Source: CAWAMD01 sp963783045 (GTDB lineage: Bacteria > Actinomycetota > Nitriliruptoria > Nitriliruptorales > Nitriliruptoraceae). From it: 64,000 bases of DNA. A program made the position numbers and the translations under genes. The notes below the pieces were generated by a model, which was given only the letters and a program-made list of their open reading frames with translations, was not told the DNA's origin and searched no databases. Numbering within the stretch: the first letter of the stretch is position 1; each line of letters starts with the position of its first letter. Positions 49,725-58,673 of the stretch are shown here, piece by piece. The DNA lies in NCBI GenBank assembly GCA_963783045.1, contig CAWAMD010000002.1, positions 372,001 through 436,000 of the forward strand. The letters run 5' to 3'.

Positions 49725-50159
49725 CTACTCCCGGACGGTACCGCCAGCAGCCTCGATCTTCTGTCGAGCGCTCGCCGAGACGCGGTCGACGTTGACCGTC
49801 AGCGCCTTCGTGAGCTCGCCGTGACCGAGCACCTTGACCGGGCGCCCCTTGCGCACGAGCCCGCGAGCGCGCAGCGTGGCGACGGTCACCTCGTCGTTCG
49901 CGGCGAACTCGTCCTCGAGACGCTCGAGGTTGATGACCGCGTACGTGACCTTGTTCGGGTTGTTGAACCCGGGCAGCTTCGGCTGGCGGCGGACGATGGG
50001 CATCTGGCCGCCCTCGAACCCCGCGGGCACGGTGCCCCGCGCGCCGGTCCCCTTGGTGCCCCGGCCGGCGGTCTTGCCGCCGCGGCCACGGTCACCGCGG
50101 GCGACGCGCTTCTTGCGGAACTTCGCGCCCTCGGCAGGCTTCAGGTGATGGATCTTCAT
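49725..50159 (-). CDS. rplO: 50S ribosomal protein L15
   Basis: A 144-aa protein. The glycine-rich N-terminus (RGDRGRGGKTAGRGTKG) winds into the large subunit, and EGGQMPIVRRQPKLPGF follows. ATG 50159 overlaps the rpmD stop as ATGA. Confidence 0.98.
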   Translation of the reverse strand: MKIHHLKPAEGAKFRKKRVARGDRGRGGKTAGRGTKGTGARGTVPAGFEGGQMPIVRRQPKLPGFNNPNKVTYAVINLERLEDEFAANDEVTVATLRARGLVRKGRPVKVLGHGELTKALTVNVDRVSASARQKIEAAGGTVRE

Positions 50160-50350
50160 GAGGCGTCGACCTCCTCCCACCGGATCAGGTGGGGGATCTT
50201 GTTCAGCATGCCCCGGATCTCCGGGCGGTCAGGCTGCTCGACGGTGTGACGGATGCGCTTGAGCCCGAGCGAGCGGACGATGGCCCGCTGCCGCTGGGGC
50301 GTCCCGATGGTGGAGCGCACCTGCGTGATGCGCAGCATCTTCTCGGCCAT
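50156..50350 (-). CDS. rpmD: 50S ribosomal protein L30
   Basis: A 64-aa protein with ITQVRSTIGTPQRQRAIVRSLGLKR and HTVEQPDRPEIRGML. It overlaps rpsE by TGATG and rplO by ATGA. Confidence 0.97.
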   Translation of the reverse strand: MAEKMLRITQVRSTIGTPQRQRAIVRSLGLKRIRHTVEQPDRPEIRGMLNKIPHLIRWEEVDAS

Positions 50351-50922
50351 CAGGAACCACCCCCGCGCATGGCCTCCAGCATCGCCTTCGGCGCAACGTC
50401 CTCGACCGCCTTGTCACGCAGCCGCGCGATCTCGTGCGGGCTGCGCAGGGCCTTGAGGCCGGTCTCGACGGCGTAGACGACGTTGACCGGGTTGGCGCTC
50501 CCGAGCGACTTCGCCAGCAGGTCGGTGATCCCGGCAGCCTCGATGACCGCACGGACCGGCCCACCCGCGATGACCCCGGTACCGGGAGCGGCGGGCTTCA
50601 GCAGGACCCTGCCGGCGCCGGCGTGGCCGAGGATCGGGTGCACGATGGTGGAGCCCACCATCGGGACCTTGAAGAAGTTCTTCTTGGCCTCCTCCACGCC
50701 CTTCTGGATCGCGGCCTGGACCTCCTTGGCCTTGCCGTGGCCGATGCCGACCATGCCCTGGCCGTCGCCGACGACGACGAGCGCCGTGAACTGGAACCGG
50801 CGTCCGCCCTTGACGACCTTGGCGACACGGTTGATGGCGACGACGCGCTCGTCGTACTGGTCGCGGTCGTTGTCCCGACCGCGCCCGCGACGGCCGCCGC
50901 CTGAACGGGTGTTGGCTGCCAT
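50350..50922 (-). CDS. rpsE: 30S ribosomal protein S5
   Basis: A 190-aa decoding-fidelity protein. An Arg/Gly/Asp-rich N-terminal stretch (1-25) precedes the S5 domain with INRVAKVVKGGRRFQFTALVVVGD; GVIAGGPVRAVIEAAGI is in the second domain. Confidence 0.98.
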   Translation of the reverse strand: MAANTRSGGGRRGRGRDNDRDQYDERVVAINRVAKVVKGGRRFQFTALVVVGDGQGMVGIGHGKAKEVQAAIQKGVEEAKKNFFKVPMVGSTIVHPILGHAGAGRVLLKPAAPGTGVIAGGPVRAVIEAAGITDLLAKSLGSANPVNVVYAVETGLKALRSPHEIARLRDKAVEDVAPKAMLEAMRGGGS

Positions 50923-50960
50923 TGGTTACTCCTCGTCCGCCCGGGGGCGGGGCAGGTTTC

Positions 50961-51320
50961 TCACAGGGTCAGGCCCGCTTCTCGCGCGGCGTCCGCCAGG
51001 GCCTTCACGCGGCCTGCGTAGCGGTTGCCGCCACGGTCGAACACGGCCGACGAGACGCCGGCCTCCACGGCCCGCTGCCCGATCAGCTCGCCGACCTGGC
51101 GAGCGACGCCCACCTTGCCGTCGTCGCTCTTGGCGACGCCGTTCTCGAGCGACGACGCAGCGACCAGCGTGCTGCCGGCCACGTCGTCGATGAGCTGGGC
51201 GTAGATGTGCTGGTTGCTGCGGTACACCGACAGGCGGGGGCGCTGGGCCGTCCCGGTGATGCGCTTGCGCAGCCGCTTGTGGCGCCGCTCGCGCGCGGCG
51301 CGCTTCTTCGTCGGGTCCAT
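50961..51320 (-). CDS. rplR: 50S ribosomal protein L18
   Basis: A 119-aa 5S rRNA-binding protein. RLSVYRSNQHIYAQLIDD and AGVSSAVFDRGGNRYAGRVKALADAAREAGL are typical. Start ATG 51320. Confidence 0.98.
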   Translation of the reverse strand: MDPTKKRAARERRHKRLRKRITGTAQRPRLSVYRSNQHIYAQLIDDVAGSTLVAASSLENGVAKSDDGKVGVARQVGELIGQRAVEAGVSSAVFDRGGNRYAGRVKALADAAREAGLTL

Positions 51321-51418
51321 TGCGTCTCTCCTCGTACCTCGCCCGCCAGTGGGGCGGCTACTCCGGCACCGTGGTGGACGGCACCGGTGGATGTCGTTGT
51401 GGGGTGCGCCCGGTCGAC

Positions 51419-51958
51419 CTAGCGGCCGGCGGCCTTCCCGGCCTTGCGGCGGATCCGCTCACCCTCGTACTTGATGCCCTTGCCCTTGTACGGCTCCGGC
51501 GGGCGGATGCTGCGCACGTTCGCGGCGACCTGGCCGACGAGCACCTTGTCGATGCCCGAGATCAGGATGCGGGTCGGCTGCGGGACCTCGAAGGTGATGC
51601 CCTCGGGAGCCTCCACGACGACCGGGTGGCTGTAGCCCACCTGGACCTCGAGGTCGCTGCCGCGCGACTGTGCGCGGTAGCCGACGCCGACGAGCTCGAG
51701 CGACTTCTGGTAGCCCGCGGTCACGCCCTCCACCATGTTGAACGTGAGCGAGCGCACGAGGCCCCAGCGCGAGCGGTGCATCCGCGTCTCGCCGGTCGGG
51801 GTGACGACGACGCCGTCGTCGGTGACCGAGAGCTCGACGCCGTCGGGCATGGTCCGTGTGAGCGTTCCCCTCGGACCCGTCACCGTGATCGTCGAGCCGT
51901 CGATCGACACGTCGACGCCGTCAGGGATGGGAACAGGGAGCTTGCCGATGCGGGACAT
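51419..51958 (-). CDS. rplF: 50S ribosomal protein L6
   Basis: A 179-aa protein with two L6 folds. It begins MSRIGKLPVPIPDGV and ends with the signature PEPYKGKGIKYEGERIRRKAGKA. Confidence 0.98.
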   Translation of the reverse strand: MSRIGKLPVPIPDGVDVSIDGSTITVTGPRGTLTRTMPDGVELSVTDDGVVVTPTGETRMHRSRWGLVRSLTFNMVEGVTAGYQKSLELVGVGYRAQSRGSDLEVQVGYSHPVVVEAPEGITFEVPQPTRILISGIDKVLVGQVAANVRSIRPPEPYKGKGIKYEGERIRRKAGKAAGR

Positions 51959-51970
51959 GTGCAGGCTCCT

Positions 51971-52369
51971 TTACCAGACGTAGGCGACGACCTCGCCGCC
52001 ACGCCCTTCCTTGCGGGCGGTGCGGTCGGTCATCAGGCCGGCGTTGGTGGACAGAATGGCGACACCGAGGCCACCGAGGACACGCGGGATCTCGTCACGC
52101 TTGACGTAGACGCGCAACCCCGGCTTGCTGATGCGGCGGAGACCCGTGAGCGTGCGCTCGCGGTTGGGGCCGTACTTCAGGCGCACCGTCAGCGTCGGCT
52201 GCGGCTTGGTCGGTTCGACCTCGTAGCCGGTGACGTAGCCCTCTTCGGTGAGCAGCTTCGCGATGCCCTCCTTCATTCTGGAGGACGGCATGATGGTCTC
52301 ATCGTGGTAGGCGATGGACGCATTGCGGATGCGGGTGAGCATGTCCGCGACGGGGTCCGTCATCGTCAT
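51971..52369 (-). CDS. rpsH: 30S ribosomal protein S8
   Basis: A 132-aa protein binding the 16S central domain. MTDPVADMLTRIRNA, and GLGVAILSTNAGLMTDRTAR near the end, are diagnostic. Two ATGs in frame (52369 and 52363) could serve as start; AAAGGA lies upstream. Confidence 0.98.
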   Translation of the reverse strand: MTMTDPVADMLTRIRNASIAYHDETIMPSSRMKEGIAKLLTEEGYVTGYEVEPTKPQPTLTVRLKYGPNRERTLTGLRRISKPGLRVYVKRDEIPRVLGGLGVAILSTNAGLMTDRTARKEGRGGEVVAYVW

Positions 52370-52459
52370 GGTCGTTCATTCCTTTCGGGGTTACGGGGAC
52401 GCACGCGCCCCGCACTTCCCTCGTCGTGGCACCGGGGATGTGGACCGGTGCAAGAGTGG

Positions 52460-52645
52460 CTACCAGCTGGCCTTGCGGATCCCGGGCAGCTCGCCGTTGT
52501 GCGCCATCTCGCGGAAGCACACGCGGCAGAGCTTGAACCGGCGGTAGACGGCACGGGGCCGGCCGCAGCGGTCGCAGCGGGTGTAGTCGCGCACACCGAA
52601 CTTGGGGGTGCGCTTGGCCTTGGCGATCTGAGACTTCTTCGCCAC
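52460..52645 (-). CDS. rpsN: 30S ribosomal protein S14, zinc type
   Basis: A 61-aa short S14 with a four-Cys zinc site (CDRCG and CRVC). The start is GTG 52645. This zinc form is the one normally found in the spc operon. Confidence 0.98.
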   Translation of the reverse strand: MAKKSQIAKAKRTPKFGVRDYTRCDRCGRPRAVYRRFKLCRVCFREMAHNGELPGIRKASW

Positions 52646-52646
52646 G

Positions 52647-53240
52647 TCAGCTCTCCTGGGTCTTGGCGAACGGGAACCCGAAGGCGTCGAGCAGGGCGCG
52701 GCCGTACTCGTCGTTGTCCGCCGTGGTCACGATGGTGATGTCCATGCCGCGGACCGAGTCGATGTCGTCGTAGTTGATCTCCGGGAAGATCAGCTGCTCG
52801 GTGACGCCGAAGGTGTAGTTGCCGGCGCCGTCGAAGCTGTTGGGGTTGAGTCCGCGGAAGTCACGGATGCGGGGCAGCGCGACCGACAGAAGCCGGTCGA
52901 AGAACTCCCACATCCGGTCGCCGCGCAGGGTGACCTTGACGCCGATGACCATGCCCTCGCGCAGCTTGAAGCCGGCGATCGACTTCCTGGCCCGGTTCAC
53001 CCGCGGCTTCTGGCCGGTGATCGTCGCGAGGTCGCTCATCGCGCCCTCGAGGGCCTTCGCGTCGTTGATGGCCTCGCCGAGCCCGACGTTGACGACGATC
53101 TTGGAGAACCGTGGCAGCTCCATCACGTTCGTGATGCCGAGCTGCTCGCGGATTGTCGGCGCGAGCTCGCTGAGGTACAGGCGCTTGAGCCGCGGCATCT
53201 CGCGCAGCGGCGTTTCCTGGGTCTCGGTGATGGCAGTCAT
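52647..53240 (-). CDS. rplE: 50S ribosomal protein L5
   Basis: A 197-aa 5S rRNA-binding protein. NVMELPRFSKIVVNVGLGEA, GQKPRVNRARKSIAGFKLREG and FPEINYDDIDSVRGMDI match the family. It is separated by one base from rpsN. Confidence 0.98.
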   Translation of the reverse strand: MTAITETQETPLREMPRLKRLYLSELAPTIREQLGITNVMELPRFSKIVVNVGLGEAINDAKALEGAMSDLATITGQKPRVNRARKSIAGFKLREGMVIGVKVTLRGDRMWEFFDRLLSVALPRIRDFRGLNPNSFDGAGNYTFGVTEQLIFPEINYDDIDSVRGMDITIVTTADNDEYGRALLDAFGFPFAKTQES

Positions 53241-53299
53241 TACTCGCCTCGTTCTCGGGCGTGGTTGCTACGTCGCCGGTCAGCGGCGGTGTCGCACGG

Positions 53300-53629
53300 T
53301 CAGAACGTCCCGCCGCACTTCTTGCAGACGCGCACCTTCGTGCGGCGTTCGCCTTCGTCGGTCTCGGTGTAGCCCACCCGCACGGCGTCGTCGCACGACG
53401 GGCAGACGGGCATGACGTTGGAGAGGTGGATCGGCGCCTCGGTCTCGATGATCCCGCCCTCCTGCATACCGCGGGTCGTCTGCTGCAGGCGCTGATGCTT
53501 CTTCACGTAGTTCACGCCCTCGACGAGGACCTTGTCGCGGTCCGGGAAGACCTTGACCACGCGGCCTTCCTTGCCGCGGTCCTTGCCGGCGGTGACGCGA
53601 ACCCGGTCGTCCTTGCGTACGCGCTGCAT
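53300..53629 (-). CDS. rplX: 50S ribosomal protein L24
   Basis: A 109-aa assembly initiator with the KOW motif VTAGKDRGKEGRVVKVFP. The C-terminal part contains CPSCDDAVRVGYTE and CKKCGG, four cysteines likely binding zinc. Its ATG abuts the rplN stop. Confidence 0.98.
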   Translation of the reverse strand: MQRVRKDDRVRVTAGKDRGKEGRVVKVFPDRDKVLVEGVNYVKKHQRLQQTTRGMQEGGIIETEAPIHLSNVMPVCPSCDDAVRVGYTETDEGERRTKVRVCKKCGGTF

Positions 53630-53998
53630 CTACAGCACCTCCGGGGCGAGCGAGATGATCTTCATGAACCTGGCCTCACGCAGCTCACGGGCAACGGGCC
53701 CGAAGATGCGCGTCCCACGCGGCGCGCCGTCGGGACGCACGATCACGCAGGCGTTCTCGTCGAAGCGGATGTAGCTCCCGTCGGCACGACGGCGCTCCTT
53801 GGCCGTGCGGACCACGACGCACCGCACGACCTCCCCCTTCTTCACGTTCGAGGAGGGGATGGCGTGCTTGACGGTGCCGATGAACTCGTCGCCCACGGAC
53901 GCGTAGCGGCGACCCGAGCCTCCCAGGACCCGGATCACGAGCACCTCGCGCGCGCCCGAGTTGTCCGCGACCTTCAGCCGCGATTCCTGCTGGATCAT
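53630..53998 (-). CDS. rplN: 50S ribosomal protein L14
   Basis: A 122-aa core protein at the subunit interface. It starts MIQQESRLKVADNSGAREVLVIRVLGGSGRRYA and ends ARFMKIISLAPEVL, as usual. Confidence 0.98.
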   Translation of the reverse strand: MIQQESRLKVADNSGAREVLVIRVLGGSGRRYASVGDEFIGTVKHAIPSSNVKKGEVVRCVVVRTAKERRRADGSYIRFDENACVIVRPDGAPRGTRIFGPVARELREARFMKIISLAPEVL

Positions 53999-54056
53999 CG
54001 TTCTTCCCTACTTCTTCGTCACACTCGTGTGGGGTCAGCCCCAGTACCCATCGGGG

Positions 54057-54359
54057 CTACTTGGCGCGCTCCACGACCTGGGCGAGGCGCCACCGCTTCG
54101 TCTTCGACAGCGGGCGGGTCTCGATGATCCGCACGGTGTCGCCGACGTTCGCGTCGTTCGTCTCGTCGTGCACGTGGTACTTCTTGGACCGCTTGATGGT
54201 CTTGCCGTAGAGCGCGTGGGTCGTGCGCCGCTCGACGCGGACGACGACCGTCTTGTCCTGCGCGTCGCTGACGACGACGCCCTGGCGCTCCTTGCGGGTG
54301 GACCGCTCGGTCGTCGGGGTCGTGGTGGTGGGAGTCGGGTTGTCACTCACGTCGTTCAC
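54057..54359 (-). CDS. rpsQ: 30S ribosomal protein S17
   Basis: A 100-aa OB-fold protein. A Thr/Pro-rich leader of about 20 residues precedes RKERQGVVVSDAQDKTVVVRVE. The start is GTG 54359, overlapping the rpmC stop as GTGA. Confidence 0.98.
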   Translation of the reverse strand: MNDVSDNPTPTTTTPTTERSTRKERQGVVVSDAQDKTVVVRVERRTTHALYGKTIKRSKKYHVHDETNDANVGDTVRIIETRPLSKTKRWRLAQVVERAK

Positions 54360-54565
54360 CTCTGGGCCTGCTCGGCGGCGATGTCACGCTCGCGCAGCAC
54401 CGTGAGGCTGCGGGCGATCTCGCGCTTCACCTGCTTGATCCTGCGGGGGTTGTCGAGCTGACCGGTGACGTTCTGGAAGCGGAGATTGAACAGCTCCTCC
54501 TTGTGCTCCGCCAGGTGCTGGCGCAGCTCGTCGTCGGGTAGCTCGCGGAGCTCCGATGCAGTCAC
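54356..54565 (-). CDS. rpmC: 50S ribosomal protein L29
   Basis: A 69-aa two-helix protein near the exit tunnel. ELRELPDDELRQHLAEHKEELFNLRFQ is the family signature. GTG start at 54565 overlaps the rplP stop (GTGA). Confidence 0.97.
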   Translation of the reverse strand: MTASELRELPDDELRQHLAEHKEELFNLRFQNVTGQLDNPRRIKQVKREIARSLTVLRERDIAAEQAQR

Positions 54566-54984
54566 TCTCCGGCCTCCTCGCGCATGACGAACTTCGTCTT
54601 GACGGGCAGCTTGTGGGCCGCGCGACGCATCGCCTCACGGGCGAGGTCCTCGCTGACACCCGAGATCTCGAACATGACCCGTCCGGGCTTCACCGCCGCC
54701 ACCCAGGCCTCGGGTGAGCCCTTCCCCGAGCCCATGCGGGTCTCGAGCGGCTTCTTCGTGATGGAGCGATCGGGGAAGATCGTGATACGGACCTTCCCAC
54801 CACGCTTCATGGCACGGGTCATGGCAACACGGGCCGCCTCGATCTGGCGGGCGGTGATCCACCCCGGCTCGAGGGCCTTCAGGCCGTAGTCACCGACGTA
54901 GATCTCGGTGTGGCCCTTCGACGTGCCCTTCAGCGGGCGTGGGCGGTGCTGCTTGCGGTACTTGACGCGCTTCGGAGCCAGCAT
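54562..54984 (-). CDS. rplP: 50S ribosomal protein L16
   Basis: A 140-aa protein at the A-site region. It starts MLAPKRVKYRKQHRPRPLKG and has RKVRITIFPDRSITKKPLETRMGSGKG (positions 60-85). It overlaps the rpsC stop by one base (TGATG). Confidence 0.98.
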   Translation of the reverse strand: MLAPKRVKYRKQHRPRPLKGTSKGHTEIYVGDYGLKALEPGWITARQIEAARVAMTRAMKRGGKVRITIFPDRSITKKPLETRMGSGKGSPEAWVAAVKPGRVMFEISGVSEDLAREAMRRAAHKLPVKTKFVMREEAGE

Positions 54985-56156
54985 CAGCTGCCCTCCTCCT
55001 GCTCGCCGTCCTCGGGCATCGGCGTGCCCTCGGTCGGGGACTCGGTGTCCGCGGCCTTCTCGACCTCGGTCACGTCGTCGCTCGGCTTCTCGCCCGGGCT
55101 CGGGCGCTCGGACTCGGCCGGCGCCTCGCCGCTCGGCGCGGTGGCCGGTGGTGGCGTGGCGTCGGTCGTGTCGGCGGGCGTCATCGGCCCGGACTGCGGC
55201 GGCGCAGCCTCGGTCGTGGCCTCGGCCACGTCGTGCTTCGCGGTGTCGCCGGCCTCGGTGACGGAGGTGGCCTGCTCCTGACCCGACGCGGGCGCGGCGG
55301 ACGTGTCCTGCGGCGCAGCCTCGGCGGGGCGGGTCTCGGTCTGGGCCTGCTGGTCCGCCTTGACCTGCTGCTTGGCCTCCTGCTGCTTCTTGCCGACGCC
55401 GGTGACCTTCTTCGCGACGCTGGCCGCCTTGCGGGCCGACTTGCGACGGGGGCGGTCCTCGACGGGACGGCCCTCGGCGAGCGCGCGGGCACGGTCCATG
55501 GCGCGCTGTGCCTCGGCCTCCTCGCCCGATCCGAGCTGGTCACCGGTGTAGATCCAGACCTTCACGCCGATCCGGCCGAAGGTGGTGCGGGCCTCGTCGA
55601 AGCCGTAGTCGACCTTCGCCCGCAGCGTGTGCAGCGGGACGCGGCCCTCGCGGTACCACTCGGTCCGGCTCATCTCGGAGCCACCGAGGCGGCCCGAGAC
55701 CTGGACCCGGATGCCCTTGGCCCCGGCCTTCAGCGCGGACTGCACGGCGCGGCGCATGGCACGACGGAACGACACGCGGCCGCGCAGCTGCTCAGCCACG
55801 TTGAACGCGACGACCTGGGCGTCGAGCTCCGGCGTCTTGATCTCGATGATGTTGAGCTTGACCTTCTTCGAGGTCATCTTCTCGAGCGCGCTCCGGATCG
55901 CGTCGGCCTCGCTCCCGCGACGGCCGATGACGATGCCTGGCCGCGCCGCCTGGACGCTCACCTCGACGTTGTCACGCGTCCGCGTGATGTCGATACGGCT
56001 GACGCCTGCGTGGCGGACCCGCTCCTTGATGTAGAACCGGACCCGGTCGTCCTCGTGGAGGTACGCGGCATAGTCCTCCTTGCCGGCGATCCACTTGGAC
56101 TTCCAGTCGGTCGTGACACCGAGCCGGAACCCGTAGGGGTTGACCTTCTGACCCAT
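54984..56156 (-). CDS. rpsC: 30S ribosomal protein S3 with long disordered tail
   Basis: The first ~215 residues are a normal S3: MGQKVNPYGFRLG, the KH domain with GIVIGRRGSEAD, and the SEMSRTEWYREGRVPLHTLRA segment. After a basic stretch (KSARKAASVAKKVTG) come about 140 residues rich in Ala, Thr, Pro, Glu and Asp with no predicted fold. Total 390 aa, against 210-280 in most bacteria. The tail would extend from the mRNA entry side of the 30S head. Confidence 0.97.
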   Translation of the reverse strand: MGQKVNPYGFRLGVTTDWKSKWIAGKEDYAAYLHEDDRVRFYIKERVRHAGVSRIDITRTRDNVEVSVQAARPGIVIGRRGSEADAIRSALEKMTSKKVKLNIIEIKTPELDAQVVAFNVAEQLRGRVSFRRAMRRAVQSALKAGAKGIRVQVSGRLGGSEMSRTEWYREGRVPLHTLRAKVDYGFDEARTTFGRIGVKVWIYTGDQLGSGEEAEAQRAMDRARALAEGRPVEDRPRRKSARKAASVAKKVTGVGKKQQEAKQQVKADQQAQTETRPAEAAPQDTSAAPASGQEQATSVTEAGDTAKHDVAEATTEAAPPQSGPMTPADTTDATPPPATAPSGEAPAESERPSPGEKPSDDVTEVEKAADTESPTEGTPMPEDGEQEEGS

Positions 56157-56159
56157 CGG

Positions 56160-56507
56160 TTACTGCTCCTCTGCCGGCGCGACGACGACGGTGATATGGC
56201 TGGTGCGCTTGCGGACCCGGTAGGCGCGTCCCAGCGCGCGGGGCTGGAAGCGCTTGAGTGTGGGGCCTTCGTCGACGAAGGCGTTGTGCACGACCAGCTC
56301 GTCGGGGTCGAGACCGTCGTTGTTCTCTGCGTTGGCGATCGCCGACTCGAGGACCTTGCGCAACGGCCGTGCTGCTCCCTTGTCGGAGAACTGCAGGATC
56401 CGTCGGGCCTCGTCGACGTGCTCGCCCTTGATCAGGCGCGTCAGCTGCCGGACCTTCGTCGGCGACACGCGTACGTACTTCGCGGTCGCTTTGACCTGGG
56501 TGATCAT
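56160..56507 (-). CDS. rplV: 50S ribosomal protein L22
   Basis: A 115-aa protein lining the exit tunnel. AKYVRVSPTKVRQLTRLIKG and LKRFQPRALGRAYRVRKRTSHI are typical. A GTG at 56510 is also in frame; I prefer ATG 56507, which stands 7 nt from GGAG. Confidence 0.97.
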   Translation of the reverse strand: MITQVKATAKYVRVSPTKVRQLTRLIKGEHVDEARRILQFSDKGAARPLRKVLESAIANAENNDGLDPDELVVHNAFVDEGPTLKRFQPRALGRAYRVRKRTSHITVVVAPAEEQ

Positions 56508-56517
56508 CACAGGACTC

Positions 56518-56805
56518 CTACCGGCGACGCTTCGCGGCCGACTTCTCGCCGGCGCCGCTCCACTTGATGACGCGGGTGGGGGCGAACTCGCCGAGCTTGT
56601 GTCCGACCATCGACTCGCTGATGTACACGGGGACGTGCTTGCGCCCGTCGTGCACGGCGATCGTGTGGCCGACCATCTCGGGGAAGATCGTCGAGCGCCT
56701 CGACCACGTCTTGATGACGCGCTTCGAGCCCTCGGCGTTCTGCGCCTCCACCTTGTCCATGAGGTGGTCGTCGACGAACGGCCCCTTCTTCAGTGACCGG
56801 GGCAT
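56518..56805 (-). CDS. rpsS: 30S ribosomal protein S19
   Basis: A 95-aa head protein. MPRSLKKGPFVDDHLMDKVE at the start and GHKLGEFAPTRVIKWSG near the end are diagnostic. Its ATG abuts the rplB stop. Confidence 0.98.
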   Translation of the reverse strand: MPRSLKKGPFVDDHLMDKVEAQNAEGSKRVIKTWSRRSTIFPEMVGHTIAVHDGRKHVPVYISESMVGHKLGEFAPTRVIKWSGAGEKSAAKRRR

Positions 56806-57639
56806 CTATCGCCTCCTGTTCTTGCCGCGACGGCGGATGATGTACTTGTCGGATTCCTTCTTGGGCTTGCGCGTGCGCCGCTCCGGGTTGCCCCAGGGGT
56901 CGACCGGGTGGCGACCGCCGGAGGAGCGACCCTCACCACCACCGAGCGGGTGGTCGATCGGGTTCATCGCCACACCACGGGTCTGCGGGCGGCGCCCCTT
57001 CCAGCGGGTGCGGCCGGCCTTGCCGAGGTTGATGAGCTCGTGCTCCTCGTTGCCCACGGCGCCGATGGCGCCACGGCAGCGGGCGTCCACCAGCCGGATC
57101 TCGCCGCTCGGCAGTCGAAGGGCGGCCATCTTGCCTTCCTTCGCGAGCAGCTGGATCGATGCGCCCGCCGAGCGCCCGAGCTTCGCACCACCGCCGGGCC
57201 GCAGCTCGACCGCGTGCACGGTCGTACCGACCGGGATGTTCGCGAGCGGCAGCGCGTTGCCGATCTGGATGTCGGCCTGCGGACCCGACTCGACGAGCTG
57301 CCCGATCCGCAGGTTCTTCGGCGCGAGGATGTAGCGCTTCTCTCCATCGTGGTAGTGGAGGAGCGCGATCCGGGCCGAGCGGTTCGGGTCGTACTCGACG
57401 GCCGCGACGGTCGCGGGTACGCCGTCCTTGTTGCGGCGGAAGTCGATGACGCGGTACTTGCGCTTGTGCCGACCGCCGCGGTGGCGGCTCGTGATCCGGC
57501 CGTAGGTGTTGCGACCGGCCTTGTCGGACAGCGGCGCGAGCAGCGACTTCTCCGGACGGCCACGAGTGACCGTGTCGAAGTCGCTCACCGACGCGCCGCG
57601 GCGTGCCGCGGTCGTTGGCTTGTACTTACGGATAGCCAT
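56806..57639 (-). CDS. rplB: 50S ribosomal protein L2
   Basis: A 277-aa protein at the peptidyl-transferase centre. RNTYGRITSRHRGGRHKRKYRVIDF early, and NPIDHPLGGGEGRSSGGRHPVDPWG late (with the important His), identify it. Confidence 0.98.
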   Translation of the reverse strand: MAIRKYKPTTAARRGASVSDFDTVTRGRPEKSLLAPLSDKAGRNTYGRITSRHRGGRHKRKYRVIDFRRNKDGVPATVAAVEYDPNRSARIALLHYHDGEKRYILAPKNLRIGQLVESGPQADIQIGNALPLANIPVGTTVHAVELRPGGGAKLGRSAGASIQLLAKEGKMAALRLPSGEIRLVDARCRGAIGAVGNEEHELINLGKAGRTRWKGRRPQTRGVAMNPIDHPLGGGEGRSSGGRHPVDPWGNPERRTRKPKKESDKYIIRRRGKNRRR

Positions 57640-57678
57640 GGGCGTTATCCCGTCAGGTCTCGTTCGGGCGGCGGCGGC

Positions 57679-57969
57679 CTACAGGCCGCCCTCGAACAGC
57701 TCGATCTCGTCGCCTTCGGCGAGCGTCACGATGGCGCGCTTGATGTCGGGGCGCTTCCCGACGATCCAGCCGCGGCGCTTGTGCTTGCCGCGCCGGTTCT
57801 GCGTGTTCACGCTGGTGACCCGCACGCCGAAGATGGCCTGCACGGCCTGCTTGATCTCGGTCTTGTTGGCGCGGGGGTCGACGACGAAGGTGTACTTGTT
57901 CTCGTCGAGCAGCCCGTAGCTCTTCTCGGAGATGACGGGCCGCAGGATCACGTCTCGGGGGTCCTTCAC
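57679..57969 (-). CDS. rplW: 50S ribosomal protein L23
   Basis: A 96-aa exit-tunnel protein that docks trigger factor and SRP. It has DVILRPVISEKSYGLLDENKYTF and DPRANKTEIKQAVQAIFGVRV. The start is GTG 57969, overlapping the rplD stop as GTGA. Confidence 0.97.
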   Translation of the reverse strand: MKDPRDVILRPVISEKSYGLLDENKYTFVVDPRANKTEIKQAVQAIFGVRVTSVNTQNRRGKHKRRGWIVGKRPDIKRAIVTLAEGDEIELFEGGL

Positions 57970-58673
57970 GCCTCGACCTCCTCGCTGTCGGCCAGCGTCT
58001 GCTGGCGCTCGGTGGTGCGCTCGACGGACGGCGTCCCGGAGCCGGCCCGACGGCCGGTGCCGATGAGCTCGATCGACGACTCGTCGAAGACCACCACGTC
58101 CGCGCGGAGCACGTCGTAGGTGTTGAGCTGGTCGACGACGATCGTGCGGACGGTCGGCAGGTTCCGGAAGGAGCGCTGCGTCGCGGTGTCCTTGTCGGCG
58201 AGCACCACGAGCACGCGCTTCTCGGCGTGGCCGAGGGCCGTCAGCGTCGCGACCGCCGCCTTCGTCTTCGGCTCGTCGTAGGCGAGGCCGCGCACGACGG
58301 CCAGGCCCTGGTTGCGGACCCGGTCGGTCAGCGCGGAGCGCAACGCGGACCGCTTCAGCTTCTTGTTGACCCGCTTCGCCCAGTTGGAGGGGGTGCGACC
58401 GTGGGCGATCCCGCCGCCGACCCACTGCGGGGAGCGGATGGAGCCCTGACGTGCCCGGCCGGTGCCCTTCTGGCGGAAGGGCTTGCGCCCACCACCACGG
58501 ACCTGCCCGCGGGTCTTCGTCTTGTGCGTCCCCTGCCGCGCTGCGGCGAGCTGGGCCGTGACGACCTCATGCATGACATGAGGCTTGACCTCGGCGTCGA
58601 ACCACTCGCTCGGAAGCTCGAGCGTGTCGACCTCCGTGCCTTCGAGGTCGTAGACGTTTGTCACCGGTGCCAT
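57966..58673 (-). CDS. rplD: 50S ribosomal protein L4
   Basis: A 235-aa protein with a tunnel-reaching loop (RQGTHKTKTRGQVRGGGRKPFRQKGTGRARQGSIRSPQ, given here by its span 49-86). The C-terminus carries an extra ~25 residues. The ATG overlaps the rplC stop as TGATG. Confidence 0.97.
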   Translation of the reverse strand: MAPVTNVYDLEGTEVDTLELPSEWFDAEVKPHVMHEVVTAQLAAARQGTHKTKTRGQVRGGGRKPFRQKGTGRARQGSIRSPQWVGGGIAHGRTPSNWAKRVNKKLKRSALRSALTDRVRNQGLAVVRGLAYDEPKTKAAVATLTALGHAEKRVLVVLADKDTATQRSFRNLPTVRTIVVDQLNTYDVLRADVVVFDESSIELIGTGRRAGSGTPSVERTTERQQTLADSEEVEA

